The position numbers and the translations under genes were made by a program. A stretch of 11,305 bases of DNA from Deferribacteraceae bacterium (GTDB lineage Bacteria; Chrysiogenota; Deferribacteres; Deferribacterales; JAISNW01): assembly GCA_031285415.1 (NCBI GenBank), contig JAITWF010000005.1, positions 1-11,305 on the forward strand, read 5' to 3'. Under the pieces are notes generated by a model. That model did not search any database. It was not told the DNA's origin and worked only from the letters and a program-made list of their open reading frames with translations. Each line of letters opens with the position of its first letter. The stretch's first letter is position 1. Below are positions 1 to 6,758 of this stretch, in pieces.

Positions 1-3000
1 CAGTAAAGCAGCTATTTTTAATAACAGAATCTGTTGCCGTCGATGTGAGACCACCTACTGTGAGAGGCGCTATCAGATTTATAAGCGCTTCACTCGCTAC
101 AGAGCCTGTGATATTCAGATCTTTCACATATCCGCCATCCATCTCACAGAAGAAGCCTGCGTTACCACTAGAGGTTACTTCCGCTTGAATCACAGAGTAA
201 TCGTTACCATATAGCGAGCCTGTGAATGCGTCGCACGATGTTACACCTAGGAATGAGCTCTGCCCAATCGGCGTAAACTCACCATTGATATTAATATCGT
301 TTGTTAGTACATACTTGCCACCAAGGTTATCGGTTATCTTAGCTAGAGCCGCTGCATCTGCAACAGGTTTCGCAAATACTGGATAGAGAGTCGTATCGCC
401 ATCGATAATCGTATCCTCTGTAATCTCGTTGCCTCTGCCGTCTTGGCTATCGTTCCACTCGACGAAGACCTGCCCACTAGGTGGCGTAGGATCTATCGGG
501 AAGATACTATCCGATGTGTCGTTATCGCAATTTGGATCACTCATTGTGCAGCCATCTACAACTGGCTCTGTGGAGCCATCAGGCAGCGTGATCGTTCTGA
601 AAGGTGACCATTTGCCGTATACACCCATAGCAGTGGTAACTACCGTATCAGCGGTAATCGTCACACCTGTACCAGATGGTGAGGCGTTCCACTCTATAAA
701 TGCAAGCGTAGTAGTGTCCGCTAGATCGGCTGGCATCTGCGCACCGATAGTCGTTCCGTAGTCTACAGATATCTGACTACTGTCTGGCGAGCCATCGTTA
801 CGGAAGAAGGTTACGGTATATGGAATTAAAGTCTCATTCCATACAGAGTAGAGTGACAGATCGCTAGTTATAGGTGTTGTTGCGTCAAAGTTCGCCGTAG
901 TAGCCCCTTGAGTGCGGCTCCAGCCGACAAATGTGACGTTTGTACCTGTCTCTGCTGCTCTTGTAGGTGATTGCGGTAGTGCTACCATGCTGCCAGCAGC
1001 TACATCTACAACGGCATGTTCTGTATAGTTCAGATCATCATTAGAGGTGTAGAACGTTACGCTATACTGCACAGGAACGCTACTCCACTTCGCATACACA
1101 GTCATATTGTCAGAGACTGGTGTGCCTGCTGTAAAATCTGCTGTACCATTTTTGATCGTACTCCAGCCAGCGAAGGAGTAGTCTAGCAGTGCGCTATCTG
1201 CCATAGTGACTGTCGGGAGGTTGCTACCAACAGTTGCGCCCCCTGCTACAGTTAACGTACCGCCACCTGTACCGCCGTTAGGGTCGAAGATCACGGTATA
1301 GTTCACCGCAACGCTATCCCATACAGCTACTAGCGTAAAGGCAGGGTCATCCTCTTCTTGGTAGATCTTAGTTGTGGAGGTAAAGTCTGCAATACCATCG
1401 CCGTCGCTATCCCAGCCAGCGAAGAAGTACTCTTTCGATGGATCATCTGGAACTTCTGTGAACACTGGCGAGTCTGGCATTCTGCTACCGAGACTTGTGC
1501 CGTACTCTACATCCTCTATTACGATCGGTTCTGTGCCATCGCCCAGATCGATAGTTACATCGAATGGAGGAGGTGTGTCTGGTGTAAATACAGGCACGAT
1601 ACTGATAGGACCATTTATAACGGTATCTTTAGTAAAATCTGCAACACCGTCGCCGTTGCTATCCCAACCGCCGAAGATTTCGCCATCTTTAGTTGGATCT
1701 GCCGGCATTAGTGCGCCAAGGCTAGTACCCTTCTCGATCTCAAGGGTGATATTATCGGTGCCAGTGTTTATCGTAATGGTAAACGACTCTGCCCAGATTG
1801 CGTATACACTCATGCTATCTGTAATCGTAGCCGTTTTAGGGTTAAAGTTTGCCGTACCTGTGGTGCCATCGGTGACGGTTGTTGTCCACCCTTTAAAGAT
1901 ATGCGCAGCAAACACAGGGGTAGCTATCGTCGCACTGATGACAGAGTTATCTGGCACCTGCACTACTCTATCGCTTGTCGCTAAATCGTTATAAACAAAT
2001 GTAACGGTATTATAGATTATCTTCGGCGTCCATACTGGATGGAGTTCGAGAGGGAGTGGGGTATTTTCATCTATAATCGTTCCCTTACCGAAGGAGTTGC
2101 CACTGCCATCTACCCAGCCGTCGAAGGTATCTGTATCGGTATCTTCAAGATCTGGCAGTGTTGTGCCGAAGCTACTACCCTCTAGCACTCTCTTGACCTC
2201 ATCTGGCTCATCCTTCACGCCATCGCCATCTAGATCAAACCACACTTCATAGTACCATAGCGCAGAGAGAGTCAGATTCTGACCTACAAGCGTGTTTTCG
2301 CTGACGATACCTGTTGCAGCTTTATCTGTACTCCAGCCGCCAAAGATTAGGGTACCTTTCGTTACCGTTGGTAGTGTGCCGATAGGAGCTCCTGTAGCTC
2401 TTGTTAACGACGTTAACGCAGCAGGCTCGCCGCCCATCGCATTAAATGTTACGGTATATGTTACAACTACAGGGTCTTGACTCCATATCGCATACACAGT
2501 CATGCTCTTGCCCACAGGTACGCTTGCGCTAAAATCCGCAACTGTACCAGTCGATGAGGTACTCCAACCTTGGAAGGTGTAGCCATCTTTCGATGGGTTA
2601 CCAGGCATAAGATCGCCGAGAGTAGTGTTAGGCTCAATATCGCCTATCGCTTCAATAGCTGGCGTGCCACCCACTACATTAAATGTAACGGTATATAAGG
2701 TAGGCGTAGGGATATTTATCTCTTCCCACAACGCATAGACCGTCATATTTGAAGTTACCTTTGTGGATTGAGTAAATGTAGCCGCACCAGTAGGTGTAGC
2801 ACCCCAACCGAGGAAGGTGAAGCCAGTTTTTGCTGGGTTCGGTGGGAATTGGTCGGCTGAAATCGTCTGCCCCGATACTATATCACTCACCACAACGCTA
2901 CTTGAATCGATAACAAACGTTACCGAATACGTTGTAGGTGCCACTGATATCGGCGTCCATATAGCGTAGAGGTTCATATTTTCAGACACAGGCGTCATAG

Positions 3001-4744
3001 AGTTAAAGTTCGAATCGCCTGCCTTGCTAAGGCTCCAATGCTCAAAGTTATACTCTGCTCTCGTTGGTACAGGCATCTCTGCGTCTACAGGTTTGCCCGA
3101 TTCCACCTGCACACTCTTCACAACCATCTCTGTGCCATCGTTCTGATAGAATGTAACTGTAAACATGGTCGGCTCTGGCTCTACAGGTGTTCCTGCCGCC
3201 CAGATTGCATATATTACCATATCTCTAGTTATTGGCGTGCTTGCTGTAAAGTTTGTAGAGCCATCTTTATTAGCACTCCAGCGCACGAAATCGAATCCCT
3301 CTTTAGCTGGATTCGTCGGCATCTGAGCACCAACACTGCCACCAGATAGAACGGTAAAGGAGGCGTTATCCTGACCATTATCAAAAACAAAGGTTACTTT
3401 ATACCATACAGGTGCAGGGTCTGCAGACCATATTGCATAAACAGTAGTTGGTTCCACTACCTTTGTGTCTGCCGTAAATATTGGCTCACCAGTAGCTGTG
3501 TACCCCCAACCAACAAATGTATATCCAGTGCGAGTTGGTAATGGATCAGGCATCTGTGCTGCACCCACTGTGCCGCCAGAGACTACACCCACAACTATAG
3601 GCGAGCCTGTGCCGCCGTTAGGGTCGAAGGTTACATTGTTATAGGTAACCTGTTGCGTCCAGATCGCATAAACAGACATATCTTGAGACACGACAGTGTC
3701 CTGTGCGAACGTTGTACCGCCATCGCTTGAGATACTCCAACGCTGAAAGTTGTAGTTCGCTCTCGTTGCAGTCGGCATATCAAATCCAACAGATGTATTC
3801 TCTAGAACATCTCTAGTCGTAAGAATACTACTTGTGCCATCGTTATTAAAAAATGTAACTGTAAAATATGTAGGTTCTGGCGGAGTTACAGCTATAGGCG
3901 ACCATATAGCGTATACAGTTACATTGTCAACCACAGCGGTGCTTGCTGTAAAGTTAGATACTGTAGCTGCGCTATCGGTACTCCAGCCCTTAAAGTTAAA
4001 TAAATCCCTTGTTACCTTTGGCATACGAGTGTCAACAGCTGCACCAGCAGCGACCGATACAACGGTCTCTGTAGGGGTGCCACCATTAGCATTAAATGTC
4101 ACATTGTAGAACACTGCCGTTCTAGACCAGTGTGCATTAATCGTTATATCTTCAGTGATAGGTGTATCAGAGGTGAATGGTACCTCAGGAGTTGATGAGT
4201 CGTTATCGTGATCCCAATACCAGCCAACAAAGAACTGCGTCCCATTGGTAGGCGTTTTAGGCAAGCCAAGCCCCAGAGTGCTGCCATCCTTAACGCGCAA
4301 ACCGACGTTTATACAGCTTATATCAGAGCTGTTCATATTAAAGTATGCTACAAACGTTTGGACATTTGTCCACACTGCATATACAACCGTGTCGCTATAG
4401 ATAGTAGATGTTGGCGTCAGAGCGATCCTGTCGCCACCATCATTGAGTATATACCATCCTTCAAAGAACCAGCCAGTAGGATCATCAGATGTTGGTGCGC
4501 CAGGCATATCTTGCCCAACATACCCACCAGATGGTATGCTCATGACTATCGGATCGTTTGTGCCATGCTCACCTGAATCAAATGTCAGGCTATACATCGT
4601 AGCGTTAGGGTCTACATAGGCACCCCCACCGCCCCTCGCTCTATCTGTGCGGTTGTCGTTACAGCCAGCCAAGAATAAGACTGACATAAGACAAAATAGC
4701 AACATCTTGCTGATCTTGCTACTTACTACCAAGAGTTCTTTCAT
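1..4744 (-). CDS. Giant InlB-B-repeat surface lipoprotein, partial (3' end outside window)
   Basis: The reading frame from the ATG at 4744 is open to the window edge with no stop, giving at least 1581 residues; the C-terminus is missing. Residues 1-28 form a lipoprotein signal peptide: K2, K10 and K13, then a hydrophobic stretch and lipobox LAGC (25-28), so Cys28 should be lipidated. The +2 residue is Asn, not Asp, compatible with outer-membrane sorting. A linker with GGGG (38-41) follows. Residues about 51-1458 hold about 18 repeats of the InlB-B / Listeria-Bacteroides (Flg_new) type, each with VTFxxNGG near its start, an FxGW turn in the middle and VYAIW at its end. From about 1463 a different module begins (GGKYVLTNDI, then FTPIG, FTGSLYGN and AGFF), which resembles the region preceding GLUG motifs in surface proteins. 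The start is supported by GAGGTG (4750-4755) five bases upstream. A cell-surface or adhesive role is inferred from the family; the ligand is unknown. Some tandem copies are degenerate (see repeat entry). Confidence 0.88.
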   Translation of the reverse strand, partial: MKELLVVSSKISKMLLFCLMSVLFLAGCNDNRTDRARGGGGAYVDPNATMYSLTFDSGEHGTNDPIVMSIPSGGYVGQDMPGAPTSDDPTGWFFEGWYILNDGGDRIALTPTSTIYSDTVVYAVWTNVQTFVAYFNMNSSDISCINVGLRVKDGSTLGLGLPKTPTNGTQFFVGWYWDHDNDSSTPEVPFTSDTPITEDITINAHWSRTAVFYNVTFNANGGTPTETVVSVAAGAAVDTRMPKVTRDLFNFKGWSTDSAATVSNFTASTAVVDNVTVYAIWSPIAVTPPEPTYFTVTFFNNDGTSSILTTRDVLENTSVGFDMPTATRANYNFQRWSISSDGGTTFAQDTVVSQDMSVYAIWTQQVTYNNVTFDPNGGTGSPIVVGVVSGGTVGAAQMPDPLPTRTGYTFVGWGYTATGEPIFTADTKVVEPTTVYAIWSADPAPVWYKVTFVFDNGQDNASFTVLSGGSVGAQMPTNPAKEGFDFVRWSANKDGSTNFTASTPITRDMVIYAIWAAGTPVEPEPTMFTVTFYQNDGTEMVVKSVQVESGKPVDAEMPVPTRAEYNFEHWSLSKAGDSNFNSMTPVSENMNLYAIWTPISVAPTTYSVTFVIDSSSVVVSDIVSGQTISADQFPPNPAKTGFTFLGWGATPTGAATFTQSTKVTSNMTVYALWEEINIPTPTLYTVTFNVVGGTPAIEAIGDIEPNTTLGDLMPGNPSKDGYTFQGWSTSSTGTVADFSASVPVGKSMTVYAIWSQDPVVVTYTVTFNAMGGEPAALTSLTRATGAPIGTLPTVTKGTLIFGGWSTDKAATGIVSENTLVGQNLTLSALWYYEVWFDLDGDGVKDEPDEVKRVLEGSSFGTTLPDLEDTDTDTFDGWVDGSGNSFGKGTIIDENTPLPLELHPVWTPKIIYNTVTFVYNDLATSDRVVQVPDNSVISATIATPVFAAHIFKGWTTTVTDGTTGTANFNPKTATITDSMSVYAIWAESFTITINTGTDNITLEIEKGTSLGALMPADPTKDGEIFGGWDSNGDGVADFTKDTVINGPISIVPVFTPDTPPPFDVTIDLGDGTEPIVIEDVEYGTSLGSRMPDSPVFTEVPDDPSKEYFFAGWDSDGDGIADFTSTTKIYQEEDDPAFTLVAVWDSVAVNYTVIFDPNGGTGGGTLTVAGGATVGSNLPTVTMADSALLDYSFAGWSTIKNGTADFTAGTPVSDNMTVYAKWSSVPVQYSVTFYTSNDDLNYTEHAVVDVAAGSMVALPQSPTRAAETGTNVTFVGWSRTQGATTANFDATTPITSDLSLYSVWNETLIPYTVTFFRNDGSPDSSQISVDYGTTIGAQMPADLADTTTLAFIEWNASPSGTGVTITADTVVTTAMGVYGKWSPFRTITLPDGSTEPVVDGCTMSDPNCDNDTSDSIFPIDPTPPSGQVFVEWNDSQDGRGNEITEDTIIDGDTTLYPVFAKPVADAAALAKITDNLGGKYVLTNDININGEFTPIGQSSFLGVTSCDAFTGSLYGNDYSVIQAEVTSSGNAGFFCEMDGGYVKDLNITGSVASEALINLIAPLTVGGLTSTATDSVIKNSCFT
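371..4594 (-). repeat. Tandem array of about 18 InlB-B-type protein repeats
   Basis: This is a protein-level tandem repeat within the lipoprotein, with a period of about 200-270 nt (mean about 235 nt, 78 residues). Repeat ends, marked by VYAIW-like motifs, fall near plus-strand positions 4371, 4127, 3901, 3659, 3427, 3200, 2956, 2727, 2483, 2252, 2033, 1793, 1590, 1318, 1084, 840, 609 and 375. The copies ending near 2252 (ALW), 2033 (HPVW), 1590 (VPVF) and 375 (YPVF) are the most divergent. DNA identity between copies looks low, so the array is old or has diversified rather than being a recent duplication. These repeats form small ubiquitin-like beta folds in characterised Listeria proteins; here they probably act as a stalk. 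Confidence 0.82.
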
Positions 4745-4749
4745 TGCGC

Positions 4750-4755
4750 CACCTC
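4750..4755 (-). promoter_or_regulatory. Shine-Dalgarno site of the giant lipoprotein
   Basis: GAGGTG on the minus strand lies five bases before the ATG at 4744. It selects this start over the internal Met14 and Met20, which would cut into the signal peptide. Confidence 0.65.
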
Positions 4756-4807
4756 ACTATATTTTTATTAATAATTCATACACAAAGTGAAAAGCACCCA
4801 ATGGTGT

Positions 4808-4835
4808 ATTATCAGGAAAAATAACAAAATGCAAA
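4808..4835 (-). promoter_or_regulatory. Candidate sigma70-type promoter of the giant lipoprotein gene
   Basis: On the minus strand, TTTGCA (4830-4835) and GATAAT (4808-4813) are separated by 16 bases. The -10 matches the consensus at five of six positions, but the -35 is weak. A start near 4801 would give a leader of about 57 nt. The surroundings are very A+T-rich, so chance matches are easy, and other placements are possible. Confidence 0.35.
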
Positions 4836-4845
4836 TATTATTTGC
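4831..4845. promoter_or_regulatory. 15-bp perfect palindrome, operator candidate
   Basis: GCAAATATTATTTGC has two perfect 7-base arms around one central base. It overlaps the proposed -35 of the lipoprotein gene, where a dimeric regulator could block or recruit RNA polymerase. No regulator gene is visible in the window and I do not recognise the site as that of a known family, so its role is inferred from symmetry and position only. Confidence 0.4.
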
Positions 4846-4931
4846 GTTTATAGTTTGGGAAAAATGAAATAGTGGCGAAATACTAAGTAGTTATGAGGGG
4901 GAAATAAAAAATAGGGTGGATGTTTTGTGAA

Positions 4932-5051
4932 TAAAAAAAACAGACCACCCCGTCACTTCGAGCCACCCCTCCAAGGAGGGGAACTCGAAAGCCGCATTGC
5001 CGCCAGTTCCCCTCCTTGGAGGGGTGGCAGCCGCTAGGCTGACGGGGTGGT
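4932..5051 (-). terminator. Probable intrinsic terminator of rpsB-tsf
   Basis: Read on the minus strand, the strong G+C-rich inverted repeat downstream of tsf ends in GGGGTGGT and is followed within a few bases by an eight-T run (4933-4940). That is the layout of a factor-independent terminator, although the stem is much longer than usual. It begins 12 bases past the tsf stop and lies before the promoter region of the lipoprotein gene, so it would insulate that gene from ribosomal transcription. Confidence 0.65.
4944..5051. repeat. REP/BIME-like long inverted repeat
   Basis: The left arm (4944-4985) and right arm (5005-5051) are near-perfect reverse complements around a 19-nt centre. They share ACCACCCCGTCA at the outer ends and CCACCCCTCC, GGAGGGG and AACT at the inner side, differing only in a short internal segment (CTTCGAG against a 12-base G+C-rich block). 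Each arm also contains its own hairpin, CCCCTCC-AA-GGAGGGG; the left one is extended by TTCGAG/CTCGAA (4956-4961 with 4984-4989). Two hairpins in opposite orientation in an intergenic gap is the layout of repetitive extragenic palindromes or a small non-coding mobile relic. The element is far more G+C-rich than its flanks. Confidence 0.75.
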
Positions 5052-5063
5052 TTTAGATATTAA

Positions 5064-5729
5064 CTATTTATTTGCGTTTTCCATCTGCATCTTCACTTCA
5101 TCTGCGAAGCTTAGTGCAGCTTTCTTCTCGATCCCTTCACCTAGCATAAAGCGTGTGAAGCGGCGAACTTGAATATTTTCACCGATCTTCGCTACCTTCT
5201 CTGCAAGGTACTGAGACACTGTTAGATCAGGGTTTTTAACGAACGGCTGTGACAAAAGCACAGAGCCTTCGATAAACTTCTTCACCTGACCATCTACGAT
5301 CTTAGAGATCATATTGTCAGGTTTGCCCATCTCTTTCGCCTTTGCGGTGTAGATCTCACGCTCTTTCTCTACAACTGCTGCGTCGATCTCATCTTCCTTC
5401 ACGCAAAGTGGGTTCGATGCGCAGATATGCATGCCAAGGTCACGGCAAAGCTCTTGAAATTCCTCTGTTTTTGCCACGAAGTCTGTTTCACAGTTAACTT
5501 CGATAAGCACGCCCATCTTGCCGCCACCATGTATATAAGAGGCAACTGCACCCTCGGCAGCTACACGAGATGATTTTTTAGAGGCGTCTGCAAGCCCTTT
5601 TGTACGTAGATAATCGGTGGCTTTCTGTATATCGCCACCAGTTTCGCCCAACGCTCTTTTGCAGTCCATCATCCCTGCGCCAGTCTTCTCTCTAAGCTCT
5701 TTTACTACTGCTGCACTGATCTCTGCCAT
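5064..5729 (-). CDS. tsf: Translation elongation factor Ts
   Basis: EF-Ts is the guanine-nucleotide exchange factor that regenerates EF-Tu-GTP in the cytoplasm. The 221-residue product starts with the UBA-like EF-Tu-binding domain (VKELREKTGAGMMDCKRAL, residues 9-27). The family signature CETDFVAKTEEF follows at 80-91, with the TDFV motif at 82-85, and the usual C-terminal block RRFTRFMLGEGIEKK is at 189-203. It is a short EF-Ts of the kind with a reduced second core subdomain, shorter than the E. coli protein of about 283 residues. The gene starts four bases after the rpsB stop. Its Shine-Dalgarno AAGGA lies within the last rpsB codons, so the two are co-transcribed and probably translationally coupled. 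It ends in TAA just before a strong inverted repeat. pyrH and frr, often found downstream, are absent here. Confidence 0.98.
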   Translation of the reverse strand: MAEISAAVVKELREKTGAGMMDCKRALGETGGDIQKATDYLRTKGLADASKKSSRVAAEGAVASYIHGGGKMGVLIEVNCETDFVAKTEEFQELCRDLGMHICASNPLCVKEDEIDAAVVEKEREIYTAKAKEMGKPDNMISKIVDGQVKKFIEGSVLLSQPFVKNPDLTVSQYLAEKVAKIGENIQVRRFTRFMLGEGIEKKAALSFADEVKMQMENANK

Positions 5730-5733
5730 AATA

Positions 5734-6540
5734 TTATTCCTTATCCTTGTCTAGTTCGCCAGCGGCCTCAGCTGCTGATTTGATTATCTCTTCATCTGGT
5801 ATATCGTCGTCGTTTGAAGCGGCTGCACGAACCTCTTGAAGTACAGATTCGTCTCTAGACTCCATCCCCTCGATAACAGCATCTGCGATGCGGCCAGCGA
5901 TAAGTTGGCACGCTCTGATAGCGTCGTCATTGCCTGGGATTGGGAAATCTACCATCTCTGGGTCACAGTTTGTGTCCACGATAGCAACGATCGGTAGACC
6001 AAGTTTACGAGCCTCAAGGATAGCGTTCTGCTCCATCTTTATGTCGATGATAAAGAGGATATCTGGCGGAGTTTTCATATCTTTGATACCGCCAAGGTTG
6101 CGCTCAAGCTTCTCGTACTCTTTCTTCATAAGAGATGCTTCTTTCTTTGTGAAGTGTTTGTCTATATAGCCAGTAGAGATCATCTCTTCAAGCTCTTTTA
6201 GGCGAGCTACACGAGTTTTGATAGTCTGGAAGTTTGTCATGGTGCCGCCGAGCCAGCGATGGTTGATATAGTATCCGCCGCACTTCTCTGCTGCCTGTTT
6301 GATAGCCTCTTGAGCCTGTTTCTTGGTACCTACGAATAGGAAACGAGAGCCTTTTTTAGACATATCACGAACGAATTCGTATGCGCTATTAAAGCACTGA
6401 ACAGTCTTCTGAAGGTCTAGGATATAGATTCCGTTACGTGCGCCAAAGACATATTTGCTCATCTTTGGGTTCCAGCGTTTTGTCTGGTGACCGAAGTGTA
6501 CACCTGCCTCTAAGAGGCTTTTCATAGAAATGTAGGACAT
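5734..6540 (-). CDS. rpsB: 30S ribosomal protein S2
   Basis: S2 is a small-subunit protein at the head-body junction of the 30S ribosome, needed for S1 binding and mRNA docking. The 268-residue product has the family landmarks in order: AGVHFGHQTKRWNPKM (12-27), GTKKQAQEAI (71-80), YINHRWLGGTMTNF (91-104), a charged coiled-coil insertion at about 110-150, PDILFIIDIKMEQNAI (159-174) and DFPIPGNDDAIRA (198-210). An acidic tail (about 243-268, rich in Asp and Glu) extends past the core. The start at 6540 is supported by AAGGAG (6546-6551) five bases upstream. It is the first gene of the rpsB-tsf operon, preceded by a structured leader and a good promoter. Confidence 0.98.
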   Translation of the reverse strand: MSYISMKSLLEAGVHFGHQTKRWNPKMSKYVFGARNGIYILDLQKTVQCFNSAYEFVRDMSKKGSRFLFVGTKKQAQEAIKQAAEKCGGYYINHRWLGGTMTNFQTIKTRVARLKELEEMISTGYIDKHFTKKEASLMKKEYEKLERNLGGIKDMKTPPDILFIIDIKMEQNAILEARKLGLPIVAIVDTNCDPEMVDFPIPGNDDAIRACQLIAGRIADAVIEGMESRDESVLQEVRAAASNDDDIPDEEIIKSAAEAAGELDKDKE

Positions 6541-6562
6541 AGATTCTCCTTTGTTGGTCCTC

Positions 6563-6630
6563 CGCCCGCATTGACACTCACCTTTTTCAAGGCACTTGAG
6601 ATATCAACGGCTCCCTAAACTCATCGGGCG
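6563..6630 (-). ncRNA. Structured rpsB leader, candidate cis-regulatory RNA
   Basis: In the rpsB 5' leader, CGCCCG (6630-6625) can pair with CGGGCG (6568-6563) to close a domain. Inside it, an elongated irregular hairpin can form: TTGA with TCAA, CTCA with TGAG, and CCTT with AAGG around a short A-rich loop. The 5' side of the closing stem is followed by a 17-nt strand (AUGAGUUUAGGGAGCCG) that is unpaired in this model. The domain ends about 11 bases before the Shine-Dalgarno, so ligand or S2 binding could affect initiation. S2 is known to repress its own operon through the rpsB leader in Gammaproteobacteria; whether this leader does the same is inference. I do not recognise it as a metabolite riboswitch. 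Confidence 0.5.
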
Positions 6631-6649
6631 TGTTTATTTTGGGACGTTT

Positions 6650-6678
6650 AACATAGTACAACTATTTATTTTTTGCAA
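6650..6678 (-). promoter_or_regulatory. rpsB-tsf promoter
   Basis: On the minus strand, TTGCAA (6673-6678) and TATGTT (6650-6655) are separated by the optimal 17 bases. A start near 6643 would produce a leader of about 100 nt containing the stem structure described above. The -35 hexamer is itself palindromic. It lies 14 bases from the -35 of the divergent transglycosylase promoter. Confidence 0.6.
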
Positions 6679-6692
6679 CATTAATTTTATCA

Positions 6693-6721
6693 TTGAAACA
6701 GATCGCAACTAATAGTATACT
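6693..6721 (+). promoter_or_regulatory. Promoter of the mltC-like/metH/mnmH operon
   Basis: TTGAAA (6693-6698) and TATACT (6716-6721) lie 17 bases apart, each matching the sigma70 consensus at five of six positions. Transcription would start near 6728, giving a leader of about 28 nt before the Shine-Dalgarno-supported start at 6756. The in-frame TTG at 6693 is the -35 hexamer itself and so would lie upstream of the transcript, ruling it out as start codon if this promoter is used. Confidence 0.6.
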
Positions 6722-6743
6722 CCAAAGTTGCCTTATCTATGTC

Positions 6744-6758
6744 AGGAGATCCGAGATC
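6744..6758 (+). promoter_or_regulatory. Shine-Dalgarno and apparent ATC start codon of the transglycosylase
   Basis: AGGAGA (6744-6749) is followed by six bases and then ATC AAA AAG. That ATC sits exactly where a start codon should be, and the codons after it encode a textbook signal peptide. No ATG, GTG or TTG is in frame between the TTG at 6693 and a GTG deep inside the mature domain. The start is therefore either a rare AUC initiation codon or a changed or miscalled ATG. Confidence 0.6.

Noticed and set aside
429..4576. Several plus-strand open frames of 60-206 codons across 1-4600
   Set aside because: They are antisense to the continuous minus-strand lipoprotein frame. They reflect its biased, Val/Thr/Ala-rich repeat composition and show no domain or consistent ribosome-binding site.
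4944..5051. CRISPR array or tandem repeat
   Set aside because: There is only one pair of arms, in inverted orientation, with no spacers.
6739..6741. ATG at 6739 as the transglycosylase start
   Set aside because: It is in a different reading frame and lies before, not after, the Shine-Dalgarno AGGAGA.
6693..6755. TTG at 6693 as start of the transglycosylase
   Set aside because: It would add 21 residues with no signal-peptide character, has no Shine-Dalgarno, and coincides with a good -35 hexamer, so it is probably not transcribed.
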